A DNA stretch of 64,000 nucleotides from Streptomyces sp. B21-083 (GCF_036898825.1 NZ_JARUND010000002.1:2666001-2730000); one strand, 5' to 3'. Positions 40,941 through 50,380 are shown, counted from the first letter of the stretch. Made by a program: numbers and translations. The notes: generated from the sequence alone by a model not told the origin.

Positions 40941-42781
40941 GCCACTTGGCGAGTCACTACGACGTGATCGTCGTGGGTGCCGGGATCGCGGGCTCGATCG
41001 TGGCGAAGGATCTGGGCCGCCAGGGTCGCCGCGTCCTGGTCCTGGAGGCCGGGGAGCGCGCCACCGACTCCGCGCGGAGCCACCGTGAGGCCCTCGACCG
41101 GTACGCGACGGCATCCGCGAAGGTGCCGGGCTCCACCCAACGGCCCCACCCCGCCGTCGGCTGGCCCGAGGTCACCGACGTGACAGGCACGGACGGCGTA
41201 CCGGGATTCCGGGCGGCCGGCCATCTTCTGCAGGACGGCCCGCTCCCGTACGCCAGCGGTTACGTCCGGGCCAACGGCGGCACCGGCAACGTCTGGACCG
41301 GCCTCGCTCCGCGCATGCTGCCGGAGGACTTCGACACCGAAACCTTCGGGTACGGGCGCCGCTGGCCGCTCACCTATGACGACCTGGAGCCTCATTACCG
41401 GTCGGCGGAAAGGGAGTTGGGGGTCGCCGCTGACGCCGACGAGCAGCGCGCGCACGTCGGGCTCGACTTTCCCGAGGGCTACACCTTCCCCATGCGCGCC
41501 CTGCCCGCCAGCCATCTGGACCGCCTCCTCGCGGCGAGCCTCGACGGTCAGCGCGTCAAGGACCCGGTGACCCTGGACGAGGTCGAACTGAGGATGGTCG
41601 GCACCCCGCAGGCCCGCAACAGCGTGCCTGACCCGGGCTATGACGGCGGGCGCGGCTACGTTCCGCGTGGCGCCCAGGGGCGGCCCGACCCTGCCAGCCG
41701 GTGCGTGGGCAACGCGACGTGCATCCCGCACTGCCCCTCGTACGCGAAGTACACCCCGCTCAAGACGCAGGGACAGTGGGGCAGTTCGGTCGCCCTCACC
41801 GACCGGGCAGTGGTCAGCCGTGTGCTCGTCGACGGGAACGGACGCGCCACGGGCGTGGAGTACCTCTCGTACGAAGGGCAGGCCACACGGGTGCACGCCG
41901 ATGTCGTCGTGCTCGCCGCGCACGCCATCGAGAACGCCCGACTGCTCCTCCTGTCCCGGCTCGCCACCCGCAGCGGTCAGGTCGGCCGCAACCTGATGGA
42001 CCATCCGGTGCTGCTCACCTGGGGTCTCATGCCGGAAGCGGTCGGCCCCTACCGCGGACCCGGGTCCACCTCGGGCTTCGAGGGTTTCCGGGCCGGGCCG
42101 CAGCGGCGCGCGCGGGCGCCCTTCCGTATCGAGGTCGGCAACTGGGGGTGGGTGTGGGCCAAGGGCACGGTCGACGGCGACGTCGCCCAACTCCTCCATG
42201 ACAAAGGCCTGTTCGGAGCCGAGCTGCGGCGCGCCGTCGGGGACCGGGTGGGCCGCCAGTTCACCTTGCAGTTCGAGATGGAGCAGAGCGCCGACCCCGC
42301 CAACCGCGTCACCCTCCACCCGCACGCACGCGACCACCTCGGCCTGCCCCACCCCCAGGTCACCTACGACCTGTCGGACCACGTCAAGGACGGCATGGTT
42401 GCCGCCAAGGGCGCGTCCGACCAGATCTTCGCCCTGCTCGGCGCCGAGGACCACACCGACTACGCGCCCGCGGCGGCGTGGCCCGGCCGCTTCGAGCACA
42501 AGGGCCGCCTCTACGGCTACCGCGGCGCCGGCCACGCCGCCGGCACGCACATCATGGGCGACTCGCCCGGCACCTCGGTGGTCGACTCGTGGCAGCGGTG
42601 CTGGGACCATCCCGGCCTGTACGCCGTGGGCTGCGGAAGCATGCCCTCTGTCGCCACCTCCAACCCGACCCTGACCATGGCCGCCCTCGCCCTGCGCAGC
42701 GCCCAGCGCATCGAGGCCGACCTCGCCGAACGGGACCACCCCGTCTCCCTCACCCCAGACACCCCAGAAGTTCCCGCATGA
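40937..42781 (+). CDS. GMC-family FAD dehydrogenase with 3Fe-4S-type cysteine motif
   Basis: 614 aa from GTG 40937 (GGGAGG upstream). FAD loop GAGIAGS at 14-20. The cysteines C256-x5-C262-x3-C266 (CVGNATCIPHCP) match the motif that holds a 3Fe-4S cluster in FAD glucose and fructose dehydrogenases. The C-terminal GMC part has GYRGAGHAAGTHIMG and SNPTLTMAALALRSA with the His/Asn active-site pair. It should oxidise a sugar or alcohol and pass electrons through the Fe-S centre. No cytochrome subunit gene is next to it, so the acceptor is unknown. It overlaps both neighbours. Confidence 0.92.
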   Translation: MSHLASHYDVIVVGAGIAGSIVAKDLGRQGRRVLVLEAGERATDSARSHREALDRYATASAKVPGSTQRPHPAVGWPEVTDVTGTDGVPGFRAAGHLLQDGPLPYASGYVRANGGTGNVWTGLAPRMLPEDFDTETFGYGRRWPLTYDDLEPHYRSAERELGVAADADEQRAHVGLDFPEGYTFPMRALPASHLDRLLAASLDGQRVKDPVTLDEVELRMVGTPQARNSVPDPGYDGGRGYVPRGAQGRPDPASRCVGNATCIPHCPSYAKYTPLKTQGQWGSSVALTDRAVVSRVLVDGNGRATGVEYLSYEGQATRVHADVVVLAAHAIENARLLLLSRLATRSGQVGRNLMDHPVLLTWGLMPEAVGPYRGPGSTSGFEGFRAGPQRRARAPFRIEVGNWGWVWAKGTVDGDVAQLLHDKGLFGAELRRAVGDRVGRQFTLQFEMEQSADPANRVTLHPHARDHLGLPHPQVTYDLSDHVKDGMVAAKGASDQIFALLGAEDHTDYAPAAAWPGRFEHKGRLYGYRGAGHAAGTHIMGDSPGTSVVDSWQRCWDHPGLYAVGCGSMPSVATSNPTLTMAALALRSAQRIEADLAERDHPVSLTPDTPEVPA

Positions 42782-43668
42782 GTACGAGTACACGTAGACC
42801 CAGGAGTGCCCGAATGAGCCCGCTGCCGCTGCCGCCCGTTGCCGAGCCCTTCCAACTCCCCTTCCATTACGGTGCGTTGCACAACATCGGCATCGACTGG
42901 CTCACCGAGGCGGAACCGGTCCGGGACCTGCTCGCCAAGCATCACCCCGCCCTGACCGCCGCCACCTTCGACGGCCGGGCCCTGGTCTCGCTCAACTACC
43001 AGCTCTACTTCGCCCAGTACGCGTTCGGCGGGGGTGTCACCCAGGAGATCGAGTACAACGTCATCGCCTTCCCCACGGCCCAGGCGGACCGGATCCCCGA
43101 GCTGACCTACGCGCAGTACGCGCAGGGCTGGGACCAGACGAAACTCCTCGGAATCGCCCGCATCCACGTCGTGTGCGACAACCCGTACGCCATCACGGCC
43201 GGACGCGAGCTGTACGCCGAGCCGAAGTTCCCGGGCTGGTTCGAGGTCGACCTGCCGTCCCTGAACGGTCCGGCGGGCGATACCTGGACCGTGCGCTGCA
43301 AGGCGGCCGAGGTGGCGGAGGACGACGCCCTGGTACGTAAGGACACGCAACTGGTCTCTCTGACAGCCGAGTTGGACGGCCTGACGGCCGCACCCGCCAA
43401 CAACACCCCCATCACCGGCTACGGCACCGACACCGACGGCCGGGCCCTGGCGGGCCCCATGAACGTCTACCAGCCCTATCGCTGGTACGACCTGAGCGCC
43501 CCGCACCACACCGACCGCGTACGCCTGACCGTCCATGCCCCTGACACGGACCTCGGCCGCGACATCCACCAACTCCTCGGCGACACCCCCGCCGTCGGCG
43601 CCTGGACCTACCAGTCACCCCCGGTGGCGGCCCACAACCGGCCCTACTATCTGGGCTCCCAGGGTTGA
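42778..43668 (+). CDS. acetoacetate-decarboxylase-like protein
   Basis: ATG 42778 overlaps the GMC stop by four bases and gives 296 aa. EIEYNVIAFPTAQADRIPELTYAQYAQGW and ITAGRELYAEPKFPGWFEVDLPSL resemble the acetoacetate decarboxylase fold, in which a Glu and Lys near the G-R-E-x(3-4)-P-K segment do catalysis. The assignment is by motif resemblance and moderate. The start may instead be an internal Met 12 codons on. It is the last gene of the dehydrogenase operon; it could decarboxylate or bind the oxidised product. Confidence 0.6.
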   Translation: MSTSTRRPRSARMSPLPLPPVAEPFQLPFHYGALHNIGIDWLTEAEPVRDLLAKHHPALTAATFDGRALVSLNYQLYFAQYAFGGGVTQEIEYNVIAFPTAQADRIPELTYAQYAQGWDQTKLLGIARIHVVCDNPYAITAGRELYAEPKFPGWFEVDLPSLNGPAGDTWTVRCKAAEVAEDDALVRKDTQLVSLTAELDGLTAAPANNTPITGYGTDTDGRALAGPMNVYQPYRWYDLSAPHHTDRVRLTVHAPDTDLGRDIHQLLGDTPAVGAWTYQSPPVAAHNRPYYLGSQG

Positions 43669-43744
43669 TGGAATGCGGCCGTCGTAAGCCGTAGTGGCCG
43701 TAACGCGGAGGCCGCGCACCCCGGCCCCCGATACCGTCTCGCCC

Positions 43745-44480
43745 ATGCCCGACGAATGCTTCCGGCACCCCCGCCTCGCCGCGATCTACGACCCGCTCGA
43801 CCCCGATCGCGGCGACCTGGAGGCGTACGTCGCGGTCGCGGCCGAGTTAGGTGCCAGCCGTGTCCTCGACCTCGGCTGTGGCACCGGTGTGTTCGCGCTG
43901 TCGCTGGCGCGCCGGGGGACCGAGGTGGTCGGCGTCGACCCGGCCCTGGCGTCCCTCGATGTCGCCCGTGCGAAGCCCGGTGCCGAACGCGTTCGCTGGA
44001 TCCACGGTGACGCGACGGACCTGCCGGCCCTCCGGGTCGACCTCGCGACGATGACCGCGAACGCCGCCCAGGAGATCACCGATCCACTCTCCTGGCAGCG
44101 GACCCTGCGGGGCGTCCACGCCGCCCTGCATCCCGGTGGCCACCTCGTCTTCGAGACCCGGGACCCGTCGAGGCGAGCCTGGGAGCAGTGGAACCGGGAC
44201 TCCTCCTACCGGGTGACGGAGATCCCCGAGGTCGGTGCGGTCGAGAACTGTCGAGGTGACGGCGGTCAACGGCCCCCTGGTGACGTTCCGTTGGACCTTC
44301 GCGTTCGCCGCAGACGGTGCGGTGCTGACCTCCGACTCCACCCTGCGCTTCCGTGAACGGGAGGAGATCGAGGCGGAGTTGCTCACCCAGGGCTACGAGG
44401 TGCGGGAGGTGCGTGACGCGCCGGACCGTCCTGGCCGGGAGTTCGTGTTCCTGGCCCGGCGGCCCGCACGGACACCGTGA
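43745..44480 (+). pseudogene. SAM-dependent methyltransferase, frameshifted
   Basis: The first frame from ATG 43745 has the class I SAM motif VLDLGCGTGVFALSLARRG and VVGVDPALASLDVARAKPG, then the middle of a methyltransferase (ITDPLSWQRTLRGVHAALHPGGHLVFETRD). Near 44247 after GAVEN the frame is lost. The next frame continues VEVTAVNGPLVTFRWTF and ends FVFLARRPARTP at 44480. Two bases are missing if the expected Trp codon is restored. Repaired length about 245 aa. The substrate is unknown. Confidence 0.85.
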
Positions 44481-44504
44481 CGCGCCCCCGTTCCGTACGA
44501 AGTC

Positions 44505-45836
44505 TCAGCTCTCCGCTCGCTCCAGGGACGTACGCCCCTGCCACGGACGGCACATGCCCACGAAGCAGCCGACCGCCACCAGGGCTGCCACCAGCTGGAC
44601 GACCGCCATCGGGACGGCCGTGTTCTCGCCGGCGATGCCCACCAGCGGGGAGGCGACCGCGCCGATCAGGAAGGAGGTGGTGCCCAGGAGGGCGGACGCG
44701 GCGCCCGCGGAGTGGCGGGTTCGCATCAGGGCGAGGGTCTGGGTGTTGGGCATCGCCAGGCCCATCGCCGACATCAGGACGAAGAGCGCGGCGGCCACCG
44801 GGAACAGGCCGGCCTCGCCGAACACACCCGTCGCCATCAGCAGGAGTGCCGTCGCCGAGACGGTGATGACCGCGAGGCCCACCGCCAGCACCTTGTCCAT
44901 CGACACCCGGCCGACCAGCACCTTGCCGTTGATCTGCCCGACGATCACCAGCCCGACCGAGTTGACGCCGAACAGCAGGCTGAAGGTCTGCGGGGAGGCG
45001 CCGTAGATCTCCTGGATCACGAAGGGGGACGCGGCGATGTACGCGAACAGGGCCGCGAAGGCGAAGCCGCCCGCCAGGACGTAGCCGGTGAAGACCCGGT
45101 CGGCGAGCAGGGTGCGCATGGAGTGGAGCGCCTCGCCGACGCCGCCGGCGTGCCGGTCGGCCGGGTCGAGGGTTTCGGGGAGGCGGAACCAGACCAGTAC
45201 CGCCAGGGCGGTCCCGACCACCGTGAGGACGACGAAGACGCCGCGCCAGTCCGTCACCCGCAGGATCTGGCCGCCGATGAGCGGCGCGATGATCGGGGCG
45301 ACCCCCGAGATCAGCATGAGGGTGGAGAAGAAGCGGGCCATGGCCACGCCGTCGTACAGGTCCCTGACGACCGCCCGGGCGATGACTATGCCGGCCGAGC
45401 CCGCCAGTCCCTGGACCAGCCGGAAGGCGACCAGGAACTCCAGACTGGGCGCGAGGCCGCACAGGACCGTGGCGACGACATACACCGCGAGGCCCGCCAG
45501 GAGGGGGCGCCGACGGCCCCATCGGTCGCTCATCGGGCCGATCAGGAGCTGCCCGAGAGCCATACCGGCCAGACAGGCGGTGAGGGTCAGCTGGACGCTC
45601 GCGGCGGGCGCGTTCAGGGAGGTCGTGACCTGCGGGAGGGACGGGAGGTACATGTCCATCGCCAGCGGGGGCGTCGCCGTCAGCCCGCCGAGGATGAAGG
45701 TGACCAGGATGCCGGTACGGCGGAGGGAGCGGACGGGGCGAGGGAGGTCCTTCGGTGTCTCCGGCTGTCTCCGGGGACTCTTCATGTCTCCCTGGGGACT
45801 CTTCGCGTCCCGCGTGGTTCGGCCACGCTCGGGCAT
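44505..45836 (-). CDS. Bcr/CflA-family MFS drug exporter
   Basis: ATG 45836 with GGGAGG upstream gives 443 aa. Twelve membrane segments. The Bcr/CflA signature is the first helix (LGGLTATPPLAMDMYLPSLPQVTTSL), then GPMSDRWGRRRPLLAG and RLVQGLAGSAGIVIARAVVRDLYDG. Members export bicyclomycin, chloramphenicol or sulfonamide. The N-terminal 60 residues are hydrophilic and Arg/Lys-rich. A longer frame to 45929 lacks a ribosome site. Its promoter region is shared with the Gfo/Idh gene. Confidence 0.92.
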   Translation of the reverse strand: MPERGRTTRDAKSPQGDMKSPRRQPETPKDLPRPVRSLRRTGILVTFILGGLTATPPLAMDMYLPSLPQVTTSLNAPAASVQLTLTACLAGMALGQLLIGPMSDRWGRRRPLLAGLAVYVVATVLCGLAPSLEFLVAFRLVQGLAGSAGIVIARAVVRDLYDGVAMARFFSTLMLISGVAPIIAPLIGGQILRVTDWRGVFVVLTVVGTALAVLVWFRLPETLDPADRHAGGVGEALHSMRTLLADRVFTGYVLAGGFAFAALFAYIAASPFVIQEIYGASPQTFSLLFGVNSVGLVIVGQINGKVLVGRVSMDKVLAVGLAVITVSATALLLMATGVFGEAGLFPVAAALFVLMSAMGLAMPNTQTLALMRTRHSAGAASALLGTTSFLIGAVASPLVGIAGENTAVPMAVVQLVAALVAVGCFVGMCRPWQGRTSLERAES

Positions 45837-45877
45837 ACGCCCTCCCTTTTCGAGTAATGCGCCACCTATGCTCTCAG

Positions 45878-45924
45878 CTCGTACAGGCGGTTCGTACATT
45901 CCGTTCGTACAGAGTGTTCGAGGT
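45878..45924. repeat. four 13-bp-spaced TTCGTACA repeats between divergent genes
   Basis: CTCGTACA (45878), TTCGTACA (45891), TTCGTACA (45904) and a partial TTCGAGGT (45917) begin exactly 13 bases apart. They lie between the Bcr/CflA and Gfo/Idh starts, and resemble a regulatory array. Confidence 0.55.
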
Positions 45925-45951
45925 AACAAAGGTCACGGACTAGGGGCTGGC

Positions 45952-46953
45952 ATGTCGGCTGAGCGCGTGCGGTGGGGAATTCTGGCTACGGGAGGGATCG
46001 CTGCGGCGATGGCCGCGGATCTGGTGGATCTGCCGGACGCGGAACTCGTCGCCGTCGCCTCGCGGAGCGAGGCCTCGGCGAAGGCGTTCGCCGAACGGTT
46101 CGGGATCCCCCGGGCCTACGGCGACTGGGCGTCGCTGGCCGAGGACGCCGATGTCGACGTGGTGTACGTCGCCACTCCGCACTCGGCGCACCGGGCCGCC
46201 GCCGGTCTGTGCCTGGAGGCCGGGCGGAACGTGCTGTGCGAGAAGGCGTTCACGCTCAACGAGCGGGAGGCGCAGGAGCTGGTCGCGCTCGCGAAGGAGC
46301 GCGGCGCCTTCCTGATGGAGGGCATGTGGACCTACTGCAACCCGGTCATCCGGCGGCTGAAGGCGCTGGTCGACGACGGGGCGATCGGTGCCGTACGGAC
46401 CGTGCAGGCCGACTTCGGCCTGGAGGGACCCTTCCCGCCCTCGCATCGGCTGCGTGACCCGGCGCAGGGCGGCGGGGCGCTGCTCGACCTGGGCGTGTAC
46501 CCGGTGTCGTTCGCGCATCTGCTGCTCGGGGAGCCCGACGGCATCTCGGCGAGAGCGGTGCTCTCCGACGAGAACGTCGATCTCCAGACGGGAGCGCTGC
46601 TCTCCTGGGAGAGCGGTGCTCTCGCTTCGGTGCACTGCTCCATCGTCGGCGGTACGTCCATCGGCGCCTCGGTCACCGGCTCCAAGGGCCGGATCGACGT
46701 ACCCGGCGGGTTCTTCTTCGCCGACCGGTTCGTGCTGCACCGCGACGGCCGTGACCCCGAGGAGTTCGTCGCCGCCCCCGACCACGGGGCCCGCAACAGT
46801 TTCCGGCACGAGGCGACCGAGGTGATGCGCGCCCTGCGGGCCGGCGAGACCGAGTCGCCGCTCGTCCCGCTCGACGGCACCCTCGCCGTGATGCGGACGA
46901 TGGACACCATCCGCGAGCAGATCGGCGTCCGCTACCCCGGCGAGACCCGCTGA
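45952..46953 (+). CDS. Gfo/Idh/MocA-family oxidoreductase
   Basis: 333 aa from ATG 45952. NAD(P)-binding loop [19 protein letters not shown]. Conserved motif [17 protein letters not shown] contains the catalytic Lys. The C-terminal beta-sheet dimer domain is intact ([18 protein letters not shown], then [21 protein letters not shown]). Family members oxidise sugars or dihydrodiols; substrate unknown. Its stop and the next start overlap (TGATG), so it is expressed with the SDR gene. Confidence 0.92.
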   Translation: MSAERVRWGILATGGIAAAMAADLVDLPDAELVAVASRSEASAKAFAERFGIPRAYGDWASLAEDADVDVVYVATPHSAHRAAAGLCLEAGRNVLCEKAFTLNEREAQELVALAKERGAFLMEGMWTYCNPVIRRLKALVDDGAIGAVRTVQADFGLEGPFPPSHRLRDPAQGGGALLDLGVYPVSFAHLLLGEPDGISARAVLSDENVDLQTGALLSWESGALASVHCSIVGGTSIGASVTGSKGRIDVPGGFFFADRFVLHRDGRDPEEFVAAPDHGARNSFRHEATEVMRALRAGETESPLVPLDGTLAVMRTMDTIREQIGVRYPGETR

Positions 46954-47747
46954 TGAGCGAGGGGCGGTCGGCGAACGCCGATCAGTTGACGAATGCCGAG
47001 CGGGGGAAGGTCGCGGTCGTCACCGGTGCCGGTTCCGGTATCGGGCGGGCGGTCGCGCTCGAACTGCTCGGCGCGGGCTGGTCGGTGGCGCTCACGGGCC
47101 GCCGTATCGAGCGGCTGGAGGAGACGGCCGCCCTCGCGCCCGAGGGTGTCTCGCTCGTCGTACGCGCGGATGTGGCCCGGCCCGACGACGTGGCCGCCCT
47201 GTTCGCGGCCGTGCGCGAGCGGTTCGGGCGGCTCGACCTGCTGTTCAACAACGCGGGGACGTTCGGTCCCGGCGGGGTGGCGGTCGAGGATCTGGCGTAC
47301 GAGGCGTGGCGGCACGTCGTGGACACCAACCTCAACGGGGCGTTCCTGTGCGCGCAGGCGGCCTACCGGCAGATGAAGGAGCAGGACCCCCATGGCGGCC
47401 GGATCATCAACAACGGGTCGATCTCCGCGCACACGCCCCGCCCGAACTCGGCCCCCTACACGGCGACCAAGCACGCGCTGACGGGCCTGACCAAAGCACT
47501 CGCGCTGGACGGACGGCCGTACCGCATCGCGGTGTCCCAGATCGACATCGGGAACGCGGCGACGGACATGACCGCGCGCATGCGGACGGGTGCCCTGCAG
47601 GCGAACGGGGAGATGGCTCCGGAGCCCGTCATGGACGTGGCGGACGTGGCACGCACCGTGCGGCACATGGCGGAGTTGCCGTTGGAGGCGAATGTGCAGT
47701 TCGCGACGGTTCTGGCGACCGCGATGCCCTATGTGGGACGCGGCTGA
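46953..47747 (+). CDS. short-chain dehydrogenase/reductase
   Basis: 264 aa. Cofactor motif [21 protein letters not shown] at about 100, catalytic Ser-Tyr-Lys in [24 protein letters not shown]. Classical SDR, NADP-type likely ([11 protein letters not shown]). It overlaps the Gfo/Idh gene by one base. Substrate unknown. Confidence 0.93.
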   Translation: MSEGRSANADQLTNAERGKVAVVTGAGSGIGRAVALELLGAGWSVALTGRRIERLEETAALAPEGVSLVVRADVARPDDVAALFAAVRERFGRLDLLFNNAGTFGPGGVAVEDLAYEAWRHVVDTNLNGAFLCAQAAYRQMKEQDPHGGRIINNGSISAHTPRPNSAPYTATKHALTGLTKALALDGRPYRIAVSQIDIGNAATDMTARMRTGALQANGEMAPEPVMDVADVARTVRHMAELPLEANVQFATVLATAMPYVGRG

Positions 47748-47920
47748 GGGCGTCTCGCGCACCTATTCGAAGACTCAACCTGCACAAGCGGAATTGATTG
47801 CTCCGTAGCGTTCGGGCCGGTCGCAGGCATATGCTCAACACGCCTTCTCCACCAGAGATTCACACTTGAGGCTCTGGGGTTCCGGTAGTACACAACGGAC
47901 CACACCGAGGGGGGAGAAGG

Positions 47921-48005
47921 CGACAGCCGCTCCATGGCGCAACCGGGTGGGGGTGGACTTCGCGTGGGACCGCGAGGTACGCACCGGGTCATGGAGCGGC
48001 TGTCG
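47921..48005. repeat. 16-bp perfect inverted repeat with 53-base spacer
   Basis: CGACAGCCGCTCCATG (47921-47936) and CATGGAGCGGCTGTCG (47990-48005) are exact reverse complements. The spacer is GC-rich with two CCGGGT copies. The right arm contains the start of the Cys-rich micro-ORF. It lies in the gene-poor gap 47748-48164. Confidence 0.85.
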
Positions 48006-48032
48006 TGCGCTTGTTCGTGCGCTTGTTCGTGA
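47991..48032 (+). CDS. possible Cys-rich leader peptide, 13 aa
   Basis: ATG 47991 opens a 13-codon frame reading MERLSCACSCACS, then TGA. Four of the 13 residues are Cys and the DNA is two copies of a 12-bp tandem repeat. The start codon lies in the right arm of the inverted repeat, so it would be masked if the hairpin forms. Cys-rich upstream ORFs act as cysteine-sensing leaders in other actinobacteria, but the next plus-strand gene that could be controlled is not evident, and the ribosome site is poor. It may be chance from the tandem repeat. Confidence 0.25.
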   Translation: MERLSCACSCACS

Positions 48033-48164
48033 TCATCTCAAGCGTGAGCTGAGCCGGCGCAGGAAGGCGGCACCGACATGACCGTCACCAAGGCCAGATC
48101 GGCGCCCACCGGCAACGGTCGGGTCGGCCGAGCTTCGACTCCGATGCCAGTTCGAACGATCCGC

Positions 48165-49202
48165 TCATCGCCCGAGCAGCTGGTCGATCTCGGCCAACTG
48201 CGCTGCGGTGAGCGGCCCTTTCGCGATCGCGCCGGCGTTCTCGTCGGCCTGCGCGACGGTCCGGAAACCGGGGATGGGGACGGTACGGGGGCTGCGCGCC
48301 CACAGCCAGCCGAGGGCGCCCTGGGCGAGCGTACGGCCGCCGCTGGTGAGGACCGAGCGGAGCGCGTCGACCTGCGCCAGCCAGTCCGCGTCGGCGCCCG
48401 CACCGGGTGTGAAGCCCGGCAGCCAGGCGGGCGGCGCGTTCCGGATGTCCCCCGCTTCGAGTGCCTGCCCGGCGGCCCGCTTCCCCGTCAGCAGCCCCAT
48501 GGCGAGCGGGCTCCGGTTGATGCTCGCGATCCCCGACTCCTCGCAGAGGGCCAGCATTTCGGGCGCGTCCTGCACGACGTTGAGGCAGTGCTGTACGGCC
48601 GCACAGTGCGGGCCCTCGGCGAAGAGGGCGGCGCGGGCCGGGTCGTCGGTGCTCCAGGCGTAGGCCCGGATGAGCCCTTCGGTCACCAACTCCTCACACA
48701 CACCCCGAAGTTGGATAGCGGCGTCCAAGTCGCCTTCGGACAGGTGCAGTTGGTACAGGTCGACGTGGTCGGTGCCGAGGCGGGCGAGGGAAGCGGTGAG
48801 GGCTCGGCGAATGTACCCGGGGCTGTCGTCCTGCCCGTCCGCGATCCGCGTGCGCTCGTCGAAGAGGTTGCCCCACTTGGTGGCGATCACCACATCCGAA
48901 CGGCGCTTGCCGAGGGCCCGGCCGAGGACGCGCTCGCTGTGTCCGGTGCCGTACACGTCGGCCGTGTCGAAGAAGGTGACGCCCAGGTCGAGGGCGCGCC
49001 GGATGGCCCGTACGGACTCGTCGTCGTCGACCTTGCCCCAGCCGTAGGGCTGGCCGTCCGGGGCGCCCCACTCTCCGCCGATGGCCCAGCAGCCGAAGCC
49101 GAGGGGGCTGACCTCGATGCCGCTGCGGCCCAGGGTCCGGTTCGCGAAGGCCTGGGTGGTGCCTGTGCTGTCCGTGGTTCCTGTGCTGTCGGTGGTCTCC
49201 AT
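48165..49202 (-). CDS. aldo-keto reductase
   Basis: 345 aa. The AKR tetrad is recognisable: Asp in FFDTADVYGTG, Tyr in the same motif, Lys in VIATKWGN and His in YQLHLSEGD. The C-terminal part carries the NADP-binding IPGFRTVAQADENAGAI. The N-terminus has an unusual Thr/Ser/Asp repeat (TTDSTGTTDSTGTT). ATG 49202. Cytoplasmic NADPH-dependent carbonyl reductase; substrate unknown. Confidence 0.93.
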   Translation of the reverse strand: METTDSTGTTDSTGTTQAFANRTLGRSGIEVSPLGFGCWAIGGEWGAPDGQPYGWGKVDDDESVRAIRRALDLGVTFFDTADVYGTGHSERVLGRALGKRRSDVVIATKWGNLFDERTRIADGQDDSPGYIRRALTASLARLGTDHVDLYQLHLSEGDLDAAIQLRGVCEELVTEGLIRAYAWSTDDPARAALFAEGPHCAAVQHCLNVVQDAPEMLALCEESGIASINRSPLAMGLLTGKRAAGQALEAGDIRNAPPAWLPGFTPGAGADADWLAQVDALRSVLTSGGRTLAQGALGWLWARSPRTVPIPGFRTVAQADENAGAIAKGPLTAAQLAEIDQLLGR

Positions 49203-49250
49203 GGGTCAGGACAGTAGGAGTTGGAGCCCACTTCAGCGCAAGGGGACCGG

Positions 49251-49574
49251 TCAGGCCTGGCCCGTCTCGAAGCGCAGGATGCGGCCGTCGTCGACGGTGA
49301 AGCTCCACTTGGTGCGCATCTCACCCCAGGTGTCGTTGCTGTAGTTGGCGACGAGGACGCGGCCCTCCCTCGACTCGTTCGCGACGTCCATGTGCCCGTG
49401 GGAGGAGAAGATCTCGCGCTCGGTCCAGTCGGCGAGGTCACGGTCGGAGCCGTCGTCGGACATGGTCGCGCCGGGTGCCAGTACGGCTTCGAAGGCCTCG
49501 CGGTCGTGCGCGTTCACGGCGTCGACGAAGGCCCGGACGGCCGGGTCGCTGAGCTTGGCGGTCTGAATCGTCAT
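49251..49574 (-). CDS. SnoaL/NTF2-like protein
   Basis: ATG 49574 gives 107 aa; GTG 49604 is an alternative. The pattern DPAVRAFVDAVNAHDREAFEAVLAPGATMSDDGSDRDLADWTEREIF followed by WSFTVDDGRILRFETGQ is the small cone-like SnoaL/NTF2 fold. Members act as polyketide cyclases, isomerases or in stress responses; function here unknown. Divergent from the DoxX gene. Confidence 0.82.
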   Translation of the reverse strand: MTIQTAKLSDPAVRAFVDAVNAHDREAFEAVLAPGATMSDDGSDRDLADWTEREIFSSHGHMDVANESREGRVLVANYSNDTWGEMRTKWSFTVDDGRILRFETGQA

Positions 49575-49675
49575 GCCGGTCACACTGGCACCGCCCCCCG
49601 GCACCCGCCACCCGAACGGCAGGCACGAACGGCCCTCTCGGGTGCGGTGGGCGTGATCGGTGCGACGGTGGAGGC

Positions 49676-50230
49676 ATGACCTGTGACGACCGATACGACC
49701 GGCGTGATCTGGGGCTGCTGCTTCTTCGTCTGGGGACGGGCGGGGTGCTGGCGGCGCACGGCGCGCAGAAGCTGTTCGGGTGGTTCGGCGGACACGGCCT
49801 CGAAGGCACCGGCGCCTTCATGGAGTCCGTCGGCTACGCGCCCGGGAAGGCCAGCGCCACGGCGTCCGGCCTCGCGGAGACGGGCGGCGGCACGCTGCTC
49901 GCACTGGGCCTGGCGACTCCGGCGGCCGGCGCGGCGGCGGCGGGCGCGATGGTGGGTGCCACCGCCGTGCACGCGCCCAACGGGTTCTTCAACACCGGCG
50001 GCGGTTACGAGTACGCGGCCACCCTGGGTCTCGCCGCGGCGGGCCTCGCGGTGACGGGCCCGGGCCGGCTCTCCCTGGACCACGCGCTGGGCCACGTACT
50101 GGACCGCGGCTGGATGGTCCCGGCGGCTCTCGCGGGCACGGCCGCGGTCACGGCAGTCGTCGTGGGGGCACGGAACCGGCGTGTGCGGGAGCGTCAACAG
50201 GGCACGCAGGAAACGCTGTTCGAGGAGTAG
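49676..50230 (+). CDS. DoxX-family membrane protein
   Basis: 184 aa, four membrane segments. The signature LRLGTGGVLAAHGAQKLFGWFGGHGLEGTGAFMESVGY is the DoxX start. It ends in a charged tail RNRRVRERQQGTQETLFEE. DoxX proteins are linked to redox or thiosulfate metabolism, but the role of most is not known. ATG 49676 behind GGAGG. Confidence 0.92.
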   Translation: MTCDDRYDRRDLGLLLLRLGTGGVLAAHGAQKLFGWFGGHGLEGTGAFMESVGYAPGKASATASGLAETGGGTLLALGLATPAAGAAAAGAMVGATAVHAPNGFFNTGGGYEYAATLGLAAAGLAVTGPGRLSLDHALGHVLDRGWMVPAALAGTAAVTAVVVGARNRRVRERQQGTQETLFEE

Positions 50231-50276
50231 ACGGACGGAGTGACAGAGGGAGAAGGGATTCGGGGTGCCGGGGTCG

Positions 50277-50298
50277 CCGTGGGAGGGTTCTCCCACGG
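50277..50298. terminator. hairpin between DoxX and CIS-region genes
   Basis: CCGTGGGAG (50277-50285) pairs perfectly with CTCCCACGG (50290-50298) across GGTT. It lies between the convergent DoxX and zinc-ribbon genes. Confidence 0.75.
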
Positions 50299-50330
50299 CC
50301 GGTGACCTGTGCGGTTCCTTTGCCGCAGGC

Positions 50331-50380
50331 CGGTGGGGGCTTGTCGCGCTGTTCCCCGCGCCCCCGAGGGGCGCGGTTCC
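50331..50380. repeat. Streptomyces dispersed intergenic repeat, inverted copy
   Basis: CGGTGGGGGCTTGTCGCGCT followed by GTTCCCCGCGCCCC and CGAGGGGCGCGG is a relative of the 30010-30056 repeat in the other orientation. Its CCGCGCCCC (50356-50364) and GGGGCGCGG (50368-50376) arms form a perfect hairpin. Confidence 0.7.

Noticed and set aside
47866..48081. 71-codon plus-strand frame in the gap
   Set aside because: It has no ribosome site or family likeness and runs through the inverted repeat; not strong enough to call.
48078..49217. plus-strand frame beginning MTVTKARSAPTGNGRVG
   Set aside because: The ATGA junction at 48078 looked like an operon, but the frame is antisense to the aldo-keto reductase and turns into Arg/Gly/Val noise.
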